Source: Sphaerisporangium sp.
Lineage (GTDB): Bacteria; Actinomycetota; Actinomycetes; Streptosporangiales; Streptosporangiaceae
Length of the DNA: 64,000 nt
Assembly: GCA_025964675.1 (NCBI GenBank)
Contig: JAOPYI010000050.1
Span: forward strand, 1 to 64,000
Direction of reading: 5' to 3'
The notes under the pieces were generated by a model. That model did not search any database and had not been told where the DNA came from. It worked only from the letters and a program-made list of their open reading frames with translations. Positions 19,782 through 29,723 of the stretch are shown piece by piece. How positions within the stretch are numbered: the stretch's first letter is position 1; the number at the start of each line of letters is the position of its first letter. Made by a program: the position numbers and the translations under genes.

Positions 19782-21662
19782 ATGGTTGAGGAAGGTGCGC
19801 TGCTCTGGGAGCCGTCCCCCGAGGTGGTCAGGAATGCCAGGATCACCCGGTTCGCCGTGTGGCTGGGGCGTTCCGAGCAGCATTACGACGATCTATGGCG
19901 CTGGTCGGTCGAGGCTCCCGAGGAGTTCTGGACGTCGGTCTGGGAATATTTCGCGGTCGTGGGTGACCGTGGCGACGGGCCCGTCATCAGTGGGACGATG
20001 CCGGGCGTCAAATGGTTCGGCGGAACGACCCTGAACTACGCGGCGAACGCGCTGCGGGGGGATCCCGGCCGCCTCGCCGTGATCTCCAGGGATGAGGCCG
20101 GTGACCGGCGCACCTTCACGTACGGCGAGCTGACGGAGGAGGTCGCCCGCGTACGGGCCGGGCTGGTGCGGCTCGGGGTCACCCGGGGCGACCGCGTGGC
20201 GGCGTATCTCCCCAACACCGCGGAGGCGCTGATCGCCTTCCTCGCCACCGCGAGCCTCGGCGCCATCTGGTCGTCCTGCTCGCCCGACTTCGGCGCCTCG
20301 AGCGTGGTCGACAGGTTCACCCAGATCACGCCGAAGGTGCTGATCGCCGTCGGCGGCTACACCTACAACGGCAGGTTCTGCGACCGGTCGGCCGTCGTGG
20401 CGGACATCTCCGCCAAGCTCCCGAGCCTGGCCGCGACCGTGGTCGTCGGCACTCCCTCGTGGGAGGAGCTGAGAGCGGAGCCGGCTCCGCTCGCCTTCGA
20501 GCAGGTGCCGTTCGACCATCCGCTCTGGGTGGTGTACTCCTCGGGCACCACGGGTCTGCCCAAGCCGATCGTCCACGGGCACGGCGGGATCGTGCTGGAG
20601 CACCTCAAGGCGCTCAGCTTCCACCAGGACCTCGGCGAGGGGGAAGTGTTCTTCTGGTACACCACGACCGGCTGGATGATGTGGAACTACCTCGTCGGCG
20701 GCCTGCTCGTGGGCGCCACCGTGGTCCTCTACGACGGCAGCGCCACCCACCCGGAGCCTGACGCGCTCTGGCGGCTCGCGGCCGAGGAGGGCGTCACCTA
20801 CTTCGGCACGGGCGCGCCGTACATCATCGCCTCCATGCGGGCGGAGCTCAGCCCGTCCGGCCTGGAAAAACTCCGCGGGGTCGGCTCGACGGGGTCGCCG
20901 CTGCCGCCCGAGGGGTTCGCCTGGCTGTACGGCGTCCTGCCGGGCGTCCAGCTCGGATCGTTCTCCGGTGGCACGGACGTGTGCACGGGCTTCGTGGGCG
21001 CTGTGCCGGTGCTGCCGATCAGGGCGGGGGTGATCCCCTGCCGCTGCCTCGGCGCCCTGGTCGAGTCCTACGACCCCGACGGGCACTCCGTGATAGGGGA
21101 GGTCGGCGAGCTGGTGGTGACCAAGCCCATGCCGTCCATGCCGGTCATGTTCTGGAACGACCCCGACGGCACGCGCTACCAGGAGAGCTACTTCGCCGAC
21201 TACCCCGGCGTCTGGCGGCACGGCGACTGGATCAAGATCCTGCCCGACGGCGGGAGCGTGATCTACGGCAGGTCCGACTCCACGCTGAACCGCGGAGGGG
21301 TCCGCATGGGCACCAGCGAGTTCTACCGGGTCGTCGAGCAGTTCTCCCAGATCGAGGACAGCCTGGTGATCGACACCGGCCAGCTCGGGCAGGAGGGCCG
21401 GCTGCTGCTCTACGTGACGATGGCCGACGGCGACACACTGACCGACGACCTGGTCGGGAAGCTGAAGGAGGCGCTCAGGGGCGAGCTGTCCCCGCGCCAC
21501 GTGCCGAACGAGATCCGCGAGGTGCCCGGCATCCCCCGCACGCTCAGCGGCAAGAAGCTGGAGGTGCCGGTACGGAAGATCCTGCTGGGCACCCCCGTCG
21601 AGAAGGCCGCCAACACGGGAGCCATGGCCAACCCGGAGGTCCTGAAGCACTTCCTCCCGTGA
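19782..21662 (+). CDS. Acetoacetyl-CoA synthetase
   Basis: 626 residues, ANL adenylate-forming enzyme of the acetoacetate-CoA ligase branch. The phosphate loop VVYSSGTTGLPKPIVHG is near 250-266, the adenine motif FSGGTDVCTGFVG near 398-410, and the catalytic lysine region TLSGKKLEVPVRK near 586-598. The N-terminal ACS domain includes VKWFGGTTLNYAANAL. It activates acetoacetate for anabolic use such as leucine/ketone salvage, PHB or polyketide precursors. It stands alone between the HAD gene and a convergent oxidase. Confidence 0.92.
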   Translation: MVEEGALLWEPSPEVVRNARITRFAVWLGRSEQHYDDLWRWSVEAPEEFWTSVWEYFAVVGDRGDGPVISGTMPGVKWFGGTTLNYAANALRGDPGRLAVISRDEAGDRRTFTYGELTEEVARVRAGLVRLGVTRGDRVAAYLPNTAEALIAFLATASLGAIWSSCSPDFGASSVVDRFTQITPKVLIAVGGYTYNGRFCDRSAVVADISAKLPSLAATVVVGTPSWEELRAEPAPLAFEQVPFDHPLWVVYSSGTTGLPKPIVHGHGGIVLEHLKALSFHQDLGEGEVFFWYTTTGWMMWNYLVGGLLVGATVVLYDGSATHPEPDALWRLAAEEGVTYFGTGAPYIIASMRAELSPSGLEKLRGVGSTGSPLPPEGFAWLYGVLPGVQLGSFSGGTDVCTGFVGAVPVLPIRAGVIPCRCLGALVESYDPDGHSVIGEVGELVVTKPMPSMPVMFWNDPDGTRYQESYFADYPGVWRHGDWIKILPDGGSVIYGRSDSTLNRGGVRMGTSEFYRVVEQFSQIEDSLVIDTGQLGQEGRLLLYVTMADGDTLTDDLVGKLKEALRGELSPRHVPNEIREVPGIPRTLSGKKLEVPVRKILLGTPVEKAANTGAMANPEVLKHFLP

Positions 21663-21687
21663 TCGTCCATAGCCTGGGACCCCAAGG

Positions 21688-23199
21688 TCACACGGCCTGG
21701 GGGAACCGGAAGAGGCGGCCCGGGTCGTAGGTCGCCTTGACCTTGGCGAGGCGGCCGGCGTTGGCGCCGTAGTAGGCCTGACGCCAGCCGCTCAATGCGG
21801 GGTCGATGTAGTTGACGTAGGCGTGGTCGCCGAAGTGCGGCGCCATGGCGGCGTGCGAGCCGCGCAGCCACGTGGCCGCCCCCGCCATGTGCGCGTAGTA
21901 CTGCACGCTGAACAGCGCCGTACGATGCGGGAAGGCGGTGGCGTCCGGGCGTACGCGCCCGACCGCGCCGCCGAGGGCGTCCAGGAGCACGGCGTGGCGG
22001 CCGGGACGGGCCGTCTGGTCGACCAGGGCGCCGATGCCGGCCGCCGACAGCGGCCGGTAGGCCATGTGCGACTTCGCGCTGAACGCGTCGCGGGGAAAGC
22101 GCCCGTCGGCCGTCTGGCCCGGCAGGCTCCCGGGCCGGTGGCACTGGGAGACCGTGCGGGACGAGCAGCCCCCCTCGATCATCATGGCCTTCTGGTAGGA
22201 GGTCTGGGTGACATACCGGGTGGAGGGCTGGGATCCGATCTTGGCGATGAGCGGTTCGAGCCGCCGCTCGCAGTCGGCCCTGGAGCCGAGGTAGAGGCCG
22301 CCGATCTGCAGGTCGAGCGAGGGGTCCTGGCTCAGGTGGAGGTTGGACCACATCGCGTCCGGCGCGAAGGGCGCCCACGCCTGCCAGGCCGCGATGGCCT
22401 TGCGGGCCCGCGACCACGGCCAGTGCAGGAAGAAAACCGTGACCTCGCGCGTGGCGTGGGTGCGGAAGGTGAACGACACGGCGACGCCGAAGTTGCCGCC
22501 CCCGCCGCCGCGCGACGCCCAGTACAGGTCGGGGTTGTGGTCGGCGTCACAGGTCAGCACCCGGCCGTCGGCTGTGACGATCTGGAGCGACTCCAGCACG
22601 TCGCAGGTGAGGCCGTACTGGCGGGCGACGACGCCGATGCCTCCGCCCAGCGTCAGGCCGGCGACGCCCACCGTCGGGCACGAGCCCGCCGGGATGCTCA
22701 CGCCGTGCGCGGCCAGCCGGTCGTAGACGTCCACCAGTTGCGCGCCCGCGCCCACGACCGCGTGCCCGGACGTTGCCCGGACGCTGTTCATGCGCGACAC
22801 GTCCACGACGAGGCCGGTGCCCGTGGACCAGCCCGCGTAGCTGTGGCCGCCCGAACGCGACGTGACAGGGATGCCGAGCCGCTTGGCGAAGGCAAGGCAC
22901 TCGGCCACGTCGGACGGGTTCGCGCAGTACGCCACGGCGCTGGGCCGTATCCCGTCGAAGGAGGGGTTGTAGAGGCGGCGGGCCGCGTCGTACGAGGCGT
23001 CGCCGGGACGGATGAGACGCCCGGCCAGGCCCTTCCCCAGGGAGGTCCAGTCGGAGGACGAGGGAGCGGTGCGGGCGGTGGTGCGCGCGCCGGCGTGCGC
23101 GGTGGTCACGTTCTGCGCGCAGCCGGTGGCCACGGCCGTCGCGGCGACAGCGGAGGCGCGGAGAAAACTGCGGCGGTCGAGCGCGGGGCGCATGGTCAC
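21688..23199 (-). CDS. Tat-exported FAD-linked oxidase (berberine-bridge/BBE type)
   Basis: About 503 residues. The N-terminus has a twin-arginine motif (DRRSFLRAS) and a hydrophobic stretch ending ATGC, so a Tat signal or Tat lipoprotein is expected. The FAD_binding_4 domain shows both covalent attachment points of bicovalent flavoproteins: His in RSGGHSYAGWSTGTG and Cys in RQYGLTCDVL. The C-terminal BBE segment is YVNYIDPALSGWRQAYYG. Such enzymes oxidise sugars, oligosaccharides or alkaloids with oxygen; substrate unknown. GTG 23199 or ATG 23193 may be the start. Convergent with aacS, 25 bases apart. Confidence 0.85.
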   Translation of the reverse strand: MTMRPALDRRSFLRASAVAATAVATGCAQNVTTAHAGARTTARTAPSSSDWTSLGKGLAGRLIRPGDASYDAARRLYNPSFDGIRPSAVAYCANPSDVAECLAFAKRLGIPVTSRSGGHSYAGWSTGTGLVVDVSRMNSVRATSGHAVVGAGAQLVDVYDRLAAHGVSIPAGSCPTVGVAGLTLGGGIGVVARQYGLTCDVLESLQIVTADGRVLTCDADHNPDLYWASRGGGGGNFGVAVSFTFRTHATREVTVFFLHWPWSRARKAIAAWQAWAPFAPDAMWSNLHLSQDPSLDLQIGGLYLGSRADCERRLEPLIAKIGSQPSTRYVTQTSYQKAMMIEGGCSSRTVSQCHRPGSLPGQTADGRFPRDAFSAKSHMAYRPLSAAGIGALVDQTARPGRHAVLLDALGGAVGRVRPDATAFPHRTALFSVQYYAHMAGAATWLRGSHAAMAPHFGDHAYVNYIDPALSGWRQAYYGANAGRLAKVKATYDPGRLFRFPQAV

Positions 23200-23716
23200 T
23201 CATCCCCCAAGAAGGGTCATCGGTTCGCGGAAGGTCACGCTCGTTGAGTGAGACGTCCGTAACCCAGGCTTGGTTTATCACGGATCGGCCACGAGGTACG
23301 TGGCGGATATGGAAGACCCGCGCGAGCAGGGGAATTTCGCATGATTCCGGACAAGTTGACGTTTTGTGTCTGATGGGCTGGTATCGAGTACGGCGGGGAC
23401 GCCTGGTCAACGGAGACCGGGGGAACGCCCGCCAGTGGAGGTGTGACGTGTCCGGAAGCGTGCTCCGTGACGCGGCCGGCGGCGCGAGTCATTGCGCGGC
23501 CGGTGAGGTTGTGACCTTCCAGGCCGAGGAACTCGCCGGGTCGCTTCGCGACTCGCCGGACCCCGGCCTGTGGGATGCTTGTCCTACCGCCCCCTCCTCT
23601 TTGTCGTGGACACAGCCTGTCCGCGCGGCCGTGGCCATTCCCCCTGTCGTGGAACCGCGGTCCCGGCTGTGACCACCTGGAACAAGGCGAACCCCTCACA
23701 AAGGAGTGAGAGCGAC
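23200..23716. other. 517-base gap upstream of the large glutamate dehydrogenase
   Basis: Divergent promoter region. Plus- and minus-strand open frames here (for example 23244-23672) have no recognisable protein features and irregular composition, so none is called. A GCCACG-AGGTA-CGTGGC hairpin lies near 23290-23306, possibly an operator. The stretch 23250-23390 is locally AT-richer. Nothing else recognised. Confidence 0.4.
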
Positions 23717-26700
23717 ATGCCGCTCGACGAGGCAAAAGACCAGCTTCTGCGGTCCGCTGCTGAAAAATGCGCCGAATCCCCAGGAAGCGATCACCTGGAC
23801 AGTGAGAGCATCCTGGCCTTTCTCCAGCTTTACTACCGGCATGTCGCGCCAGAGGACGTGATCGACCGCGACCCTGTGGAGCTGTACGCGCCGGCGATGG
23901 CGCACCGGCGGATCGCGGGATACCGGCCACAGGGCCGGCCGCTGGTCCACGCCTACACTCCCACGGTGGAGGCGGACGGCTTCGATTCAGGAACATCCGT
24001 AATTGAGGTGGTTACGGATGACATGTCGTTCCTTGTTGACACTGTCACGATGGAGCTGGACCGCCACGAGATCGGCGTCCACCTGATCGTCCACCCGCAG
24101 ATGAAGGTCCGCCGCGACATGACGGGCATGATGCTCGGCCGTGAGCAGGCGGACCTCACCGGGCAGGTGCTGGTGGAGTCGTGGATGCACATCGAGATCG
24201 ACCGCCAGTCCGACCCCGAGGTGCTCGCGGGGCTGGAGAAGGACCTGCGGCGGGTCCTCCAGGACGTCCGCTACTCCGACGAGGACTTCGCGAAGATGCG
24301 GGCGCTGGCCGTGCGGATCGCGACGGACCTCGAGGCCGCCCCGCCGCCGCTTCCGCCCGGAGACGTGGCCGACAGCCTCGAGCTGCTCCGCTGGCTCGCC
24401 GACGGCTACTTCACCTTCCTCGGATACCGCGAGTACCGCCTGGAGAAGGCTGACGACGGCGGCGACGGCCTGCACGCGCTGCCCGGCACGGGCCTCGGCA
24501 TCCTGCGGGCCGACAAGGCCGGCTCGGCCAGCTTCGCGGCGATGTCGCCGGAGCTGCGGGCGAAGGCGCGTGAGAAACAGCTGATCGTCATCACCAAGGC
24601 CAACAGCCGGGCGACCGTGCACCGGCCGGCCTACCTCGACTACATCGGCGTCAAGCTCTTCTCGCCGGAGGGCGAGGTCATCGGCGAGCGCCGCTTCCTC
24701 GGGCTCTTCACCCACGTCGCCTACAGCGAGTCGATCTCGCGTATCCCGGTGCTGCGCCGCAAGCTCGACGAAGTGCTCGACAAGGCGGGGCTCAGCGCCG
24801 ACAGCCATGACGGCAAGGACCTCATCGAGATACTGGAGAGTTACCCCCGCGCGGAGCTGTTCCAGGTCCCGGCCGACGATCTGGTGCCCATGGCGCTGGG
24901 CGTGCTCCGGCTGCGTGAGCGCAAGCGGGTCACGCTCTTCCTGCGCCGCGACGACTACAGCCGCTACATCTCCTGCCTGATCTACCTGCCCCGCGACAGG
25001 TACACCACCGACGTGCGCATCCGCATGCAGGACATCCTGCTCCAGGCGCTCGGCGGCACGACGCTCGACTACAGCACGATGATCGGCGAGTCTCCTCTGG
25101 CCCGCCTGCACGTCGTGATCCGCGGTGAGCGCGGCAAGCCCCTGGGCGGCACCGACGTCGACGTTCCGGAGCTGGAGGCACGCATCGCGGCCACCACCCG
25201 CTCCTGGGAGGACCACCTGGCCGCCGCGATCACCGAGCTGGTCCCTGTCGACGAGGTCGCCTCGTTGACCCGCCGTTACGCCTCGGCCTTCCCCGAGGGC
25301 TACAAGGCCGACTTCACCCCTCGTACTGCCGTCGCGGACCTGCGCCGCCTGGAGCGGCTCGCGGGCGCGCCCGGCGGGATCGGGATGGATCTGTACGAGC
25401 CGCACGACCACACCGAGTCCCAGTGGCGGTTCAAGGTCTACCGGATCGGATCGGCCGTCTCGCTGTCCGAGGTACTGCCCCTGCTGTCGCGGATGGGCGT
25501 CGAGGTGGTGGACGAGCGGCCATACCAGATCGGGAGGAGAGGCCAGGAACCCGCCTGGATCTACGACTTCGGCCTGCGGTGCCCCCCCTCGGACGCGATC
25601 GGCCACGACGAGTTCAAGCGGCTGTTCCAGGCCGCCTTCGCGGCGCTCTGGCGCGGCGAGATCGAGAGCGACGGATTCAACGCGCTCGTGCTCGGGGCGG
25701 GCCTGACCTGGGAGCAGGCCCAGATCCTGCGGGTGTACGCCAAGTACCTCCGCCAGGCGGGCACCGCCTTCAGCCAGCGCTACATCGAGAAGGTGCTCCT
25801 CGGGAACATCCGGCTGTCCAAGCTCCTCGTGCGGCTGTTCGAGGCCAGGCTCGACCCGCGCCGGGCGGACGACGTACGCGACGATCTGAGCGGGGCGCTG
25901 CACGAGGAGGTCCTCGCGGCGCTGGACGAGGTGGCCTCGCTGGACGAGGACCGCATCCTGCGGGCGTACCTGGAGATGATCCTGGCCACGCTGCGCACCA
26001 ACGCGTTCCAGCGGGTGGACGGGAAGCGCAAGCCGTACATCTCCATCAAGCTCGAGTCCTCCGCGATCAGCGTGCTGCCGCTGCCCCGGCCGAAGTACGA
26101 GATCTTCGTGTACTCGCCCCGCGTCGAGGGCGTGCACCTGCGGTTCGGCAAGGTCGCGCGGGGTGGCCTGCGCTGGTCGGACCGCATGGAGGACTTCCGG
26201 ACCGAGGTGCTCGGCCTGGTCAAGGCCCAGATGGTGAAAAATACGGTGATCGTACCCACTGGATCCAAGGGCGGATTTGTCGTTAAAAATCCGCCTGTGG
26301 GCGGGGGGCGCGACGAGCTCATGGCCGAAGGCGTGGCCTGCTACCGCCAGTTCATCTCGGGCCTGCTCGACATCACCGACAACCTGGTCGACAACAAGGT
26401 GGTCCCCCCGGCCGACGTCGTGCGGCACGACGGCGACGACACCTACCTCGTCGTCGCCGCGGACAAGGGCACCGCCACCTTCTCCGACATCGCCAACAGC
26501 GTGGCCAAGGACTACGGCTTCTGGCTCGGCGACGCCTTCGCGTCCGGGGGCTCGGTGGGCTACGACCACAAGGCCATGGGCATCACCGCCAGGGGCGCCT
26601 GGGAGTCGGTCGCCTACCACTTCCGCTCGATGGGGATCGACGTCCAGACCACCGACTTCACCGTGGTCGGCGTCGGCGACATGTCGGGTGACGTCTTCGG

Positions 26701-28585
26701 CAACGGCATGTTGCTCTCCCAGCACATCAAGCTGGTCGCGGCCTTCGACCACCGGCACATCTTCGTCGACCCCTCGCCGGACCCAGCACGCGGCTTCGCC
26801 GAGCGCTCTCGCCTGTTCGCGCTGCCGCGCAGCTCATGGGCCGACTACGACACGAGCCTGATCTCCACCGGCGGCGGGGTCTGGCCGCGTACGGCCAAGT
26901 CCGTGCCGGTCTCCCCGCAGATGCGCGCGGCGCTCGGCATTCCCGACGGCGTGTCAGGCCTCACCCCGAACGACCTGATCAACGCCATCCTGAAGGCGCA
27001 GGTCGACCTGTTCTGGAACGGCGGCATCGGCACCTACGTCAAGGCGTCATCCGAGAGCCACGCCGACGTCGGCGACAAGGCGAACGACTCCCTGCGGGTC
27101 GACGCCGCCGAGCTGCGGTGCAAGGTCATCGGAGAGGGCGGCAACCTCGGCATGACGCAGCACGCCCGCATCGAGTTCGCCCTGAACGGCGGCTACGTCA
27201 ACACCGACTTCATCGACAACTCGGCCGGAGTGGACACCTCCGACCACGAGGTGAACATCAAGATCCTGCTCGACCGCGTCGTGCGGGACGGCGAGCTCAG
27301 CGACCGGCAGCGTGACCAGCTCTTCCTCGACATGACCGACGAGGTGGCAGGGCTCGTGCTGCGCGACAACAAGGCGCAGAACGTCGTGCTGGCCGCCGCG
27401 CGCGACCAGGCCCCCGAGATGCTTCACATCCACGCCCGCTACCTGCGCAAGCTGGAGCGCGGCGGCCTGGTCAACCGGGAGCTTGAAGCGCTGCCGTCCG
27501 ACAAGATGCTGGCCGAGCGGCGGCAGTCCGGCCTCGGGCTCACCGCTCCGGAGTTCTCGGTCCTGCTGGCCTACACCAAGCTGGTCGCGGACCACGAGCT
27601 GCTCGCCTCGGACCTGCCCGACGACCCCTACCTGGACTCGTGGCTGGTGTCCTACTTTCCCACGGCGCTGCGCGAGCGGTTCCGTACGGCCATGGACAGC
27701 CACCCGCTGCGGCGCGAGATCATCACCACCTGCGTGGTGAACGATCTCGTCAACGCGAGCGGCACGACGTTCATGTTCCGCTTCGGCGAGGAGACCGGCG
27801 CGTCCACCACGGACATCGCCCGGGCGTACCTGGTGTCCAGGGAGGTCTTCGAGCTGCCGAGCTTCTGGCGGGCCGTGGAGGCGCTGGACAACAAGGTCGA
27901 CACCGCCACCCAGCTCGCCATGCTGCTGGAGAGCCGCAAGCTGGCCGAGCGCGGCGCCCGCTGGCTGCTGGGCAACCGCAGGCCGCCGCTCGACCTGGCG
28001 TCCACGGTGAGGTTCTTCGTGGACGGCGCGGACGGGCTGCTGCCGCACCTGCCCAAGCTGCTCACCGGCCCCGACCTGGTGTCGTTCGAGGAACGCCGCG
28101 ACGGCTACCTCGCCCGGGGCGTGCCGGCCGACCTGGCCGAGCGCGCGGCGGTGATGGTGCCGGCGTACTCGACGTTCGACCTTGTGGAGATCTCCTTCCG
28201 CACCGGCCGCCCCGTGCACGACGTCGCCGAGGTCTACTTCGACCTGGCCGAGCGGCTCCAGCTCGCCCGGCTGCGGGAGCGGGTCATCGCGCTGCCCCGC
28301 GACAACCGGTGGAACTCCATGGCGAGGGCCGCTCTGCGGGACGACCTGTACGCGGCGCACGCCACGCTGACCCGGGACGTCCTCACGCACAGCGAGCCGG
28401 GGCTCTCACCCGAGGAGCGCCTGGCCCGCTGGTCGACGGCGAACTCCGCCGCCGTCGGGCGGTCCCGCCAGACGCTGTCGGAGATCTGGGAGAGCGAGCA
28501 CTTCGACCTGGCCACGCTGTCGGTGGCGCTCAGGGCGGTCCGCACCCTGGTCGCGACCAGCAACCTGCCTCACGCGGAGGGCTGA
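23717..28585 (+). CDS. gdh: NAD-dependent glutamate dehydrogenase, large (GDH-180) type
   Basis: 1622 residues, the size of the class first described in Streptomyces clavuligerus. The N-terminal third carries ACT-like regulatory domains (VIEVVTDDMSFLVDTVTMEL, IGVHLIVHPQM). The catalytic core from about residue 770 includes GVHLRFGKVARGGLRWSDR, the lysine region PTGSKGGFVVKNPP (about 847-860) and VVGVGDMSGDVFGNGML. The long C-terminal helical domain follows. It deaminates glutamate to 2-oxoglutarate with NAD. ATG 23717 has AAGGAG ten bases upstream; an upstream in-frame ATG at 23570 lacks one. The stop is eight bases from a convergent lipoprotein gene. Confidence 0.95.
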   Translation: MPLDEAKDQLLRSAAEKCAESPGSDHLDSESILAFLQLYYRHVAPEDVIDRDPVELYAPAMAHRRIAGYRPQGRPLVHAYTPTVEADGFDSGTSVIEVVTDDMSFLVDTVTMELDRHEIGVHLIVHPQMKVRRDMTGMMLGREQADLTGQVLVESWMHIEIDRQSDPEVLAGLEKDLRRVLQDVRYSDEDFAKMRALAVRIATDLEAAPPPLPPGDVADSLELLRWLADGYFTFLGYREYRLEKADDGGDGLHALPGTGLGILRADKAGSASFAAMSPELRAKAREKQLIVITKANSRATVHRPAYLDYIGVKLFSPEGEVIGERRFLGLFTHVAYSESISRIPVLRRKLDEVLDKAGLSADSHDGKDLIEILESYPRAELFQVPADDLVPMALGVLRLRERKRVTLFLRRDDYSRYISCLIYLPRDRYTTDVRIRMQDILLQALGGTTLDYSTMIGESPLARLHVVIRGERGKPLGGTDVDVPELEARIAATTRSWEDHLAAAITELVPVDEVASLTRRYASAFPEGYKADFTPRTAVADLRRLERLAGAPGGIGMDLYEPHDHTESQWRFKVYRIGSAVSLSEVLPLLSRMGVEVVDERPYQIGRRGQEPAWIYDFGLRCPPSDAIGHDEFKRLFQAAFAALWRGEIESDGFNALVLGAGLTWEQAQILRVYAKYLRQAGTAFSQRYIEKVLLGNIRLSKLLVRLFEARLDPRRADDVRDDLSGALHEEVLAALDEVASLDEDRILRAYLEMILATLRTNAFQRVDGKRKPYISIKLESSAISVLPLPRPKYEIFVYSPRVEGVHLRFGKVARGGLRWSDRMEDFRTEVLGLVKAQMVKNTVIVPTGSKGGFVVKNPPVGGGRDELMAEGVACYRQFISGLLDITDNLVDNKVVPPADVVRHDGDDTYLVVAADKGTATFSDIANSVAKDYGFWLGDAFASGGSVGYDHKAMGITARGAWESVAYHFRSMGIDVQTTDFTVVGVGDMSGDVFGNGMLLSQHIKLVAAFDHRHIFVDPSPDPARGFAERSRLFALPRSSWADYDTSLISTGGGVWPRTAKSVPVSPQMRAALGIPDGVSGLTPNDLINAILKAQVDLFWNGGIGTYVKASSESHADVGDKANDSLRVDAAELRCKVIGEGGNLGMTQHARIEFALNGGYVNTDFIDNSAGVDTSDHEVNIKILLDRVVRDGELSDRQRDQLFLDMTDEVAGLVLRDNKAQNVVLAAARDQAPEMLHIHARYLRKLERGGLVNRELEALPSDKMLAERRQSGLGLTAPEFSVLLAYTKLVADHELLASDLPDDPYLDSWLVSYFPTALRERFRTAMDSHPLRREIITTCVVNDLVNASGTTFMFRFGEETGASTTDIARAYLVSREVFELPSFWRAVEALDNKVDTATQLAMLLESRKLAERGARWLLGNRRPPLDLASTVRFFVDGADGLLPHLPKLLTGPDLVSFEERRDGYLARGVPADLAERAAVMVPAYSTFDLVEISFRTGRPVHDVAEVYFDLAERLQLARLRERVIALPRDNRWNSMARAALRDDLYAAHATLTRDVLTHSEPGLSPEERLARWSTANSAAVGRSRQTLSEIWESEHFDLATLSVALRAVRTLVATSNLPHAEG

Positions 28586-28593
28586 TCGCGGCG

Positions 28594-29640
28594 TCACTCG
28601 CTGCTGACGCCTGTGGGGGCGCCGTCGAACCCGATGATCTTCGCGGGTTCGGCGGCGCCCTTGCGCGCGACGTCGCTGACGTACTGCTGGGTCTCGATGA
28701 CGCGCAGCTTGAGCCGGACCACGGGGCTGTCCACGGCCCAGCGGACGTCCTTGGGGACGGGCACGAGGCCCTCGGCGACCTTGGCCTTGGCCTGCCGGAG
28801 CGTCGTGCGCGTCAGGGAGTACAGGATGAGGGCCCCGCCGCCGGTCGTGCGCAGCGCGTAGATCGGAAAGGCGGTCGCGGCGAAGAGCGAGTCGTACAGG
28901 AACCCGCGCCACTTGAACTCGGGCTGGACCTTCTTGACCTCGGTGAAGTAACCGGTCGTCTGGGGGCCGGCCGCGATCAGGTCCGCCGCGAAGCCTCCCG
29001 GGCCCTCCTCGGCGATGGTCGCGTGCAGCGGCGCCATCAGGTGGGGGCTGATCGCGATCGTGTCGTCCCGGGTGGCCAGCGGGGTGGCGTACCCCTGGAG
29101 GTCGAGGCTGACGGCGGGCGGCTTGGTGCCGGGGTAGAGCAGGGACGCGAAGCTGAGCTGCCAGCGGGAGCTCTCGTACTGCTTCATGAAGGCGAGCACC
29201 GCGGTGCGGCTCTTCCCGCTCGCGTCGTGGCGCTCGACGACCGCGGCGAACCAGTAGGGGAAGCGGTCAAGCCGGGGGACCAGCAACGTCGGCCGGCCCC
29301 AGGTGTAGCGGGGCGGCGTGAGGTCGGTGGACTGAAAGGCCGTCGCCGTGATCAGCGCCTGCGCGTCGCGCGTCTCGCCCAGGGCGTAGAACTCGGCTCC
29401 CGACGCTCTCGCCGTGTCGTCGGCCTGGAGGATGGTGTGCACGACCCTCGCCGCTTCGGCCTGGGTGACCGCAGGGCCCTCAGCCGTGGCCGACGGCGAC
29501 GGTGAAGGCATGGACGCGGTCGTGGCCGGCGAAGTGGCCGCGACCGGGCTCTGCTGGATCCGCGGCCCACCGGACGAGCACGCGGACATGGCGCCGGCGA
29601 ACACGGACAACGCGAGGGCGACTCGCATGATCCTTTTCAC
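28594..29640 (-). CDS. Lipoprotein of unknown function
   Basis: 348 residues. Signal VKRIMRVALALSVFAGAMSAC with lipobox MSAC, then a Pro/Ser/Thr-rich linker (to about residue 55), then a globular domain with no catalytic motif recognised. The domain has two parts, one around FYALGETRDAQALITATAF and one around YALRTTGGGALILYSLTRT. GTG 29640 has GGGGAGG upstream; an in-frame start further upstream at 29685 is not needed. Divergent from prfB with only 83 bases between. Probably an extracytoplasmic anchored protein. Confidence 0.75.
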   Translation of the reverse strand: MKRIMRVALALSVFAGAMSACSSGGPRIQQSPVAATSPATTASMPSPSPSATAEGPAVTQAEAARVVHTILQADDTARASGAEFYALGETRDAQALITATAFQSTDLTPPRYTWGRPTLLVPRLDRFPYWFAAVVERHDASGKSRTAVLAFMKQYESSRWQLSFASLLYPGTKPPAVSLDLQGYATPLATRDDTIAISPHLMAPLHATIAEEGPGGFAADLIAAGPQTTGYFTEVKKVQPEFKWRGFLYDSLFAATAFPIYALRTTGGGALILYSLTRTTLRQAKAKVAEGLVPVPKDVRWAVDSPVVRLKLRVIETQQYVSDVARKGAAEPAKIIGFDGAPTGVSSE

Positions 29641-29709
29641 GCTCGCCTCCCCGATGAGTGCCCTCAGAACGCCCATGCTAGCCACGCGCGAGGTGCCTCC
29701 GGCGTCGCG

Positions 29710-29715
29710 TACCCT
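29710..29715 (+). promoter_or_regulatory. Leaderless-type -10 (TACCCT) for prfB
   Basis: TACCCT ends eight bases before GTG 29724, and no ribosome-binding site is visible ahead of either GTG 29724 or the TTG at 29715. Confidence 0.4.
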
Positions 29716-29723
29716 TGGCAGAT

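Noticed and set aside
23244-23672. 142-codon frame before the glutamate dehydrogenase
   Set aside because: No ribosome site, no domain, mixed codon-position GC; better explained as promoter region.
23987-26758. 923-codon frame opposite the glutamate dehydrogenase
   Set aside because: Shadow of the coding strand with repetitive antisense composition.
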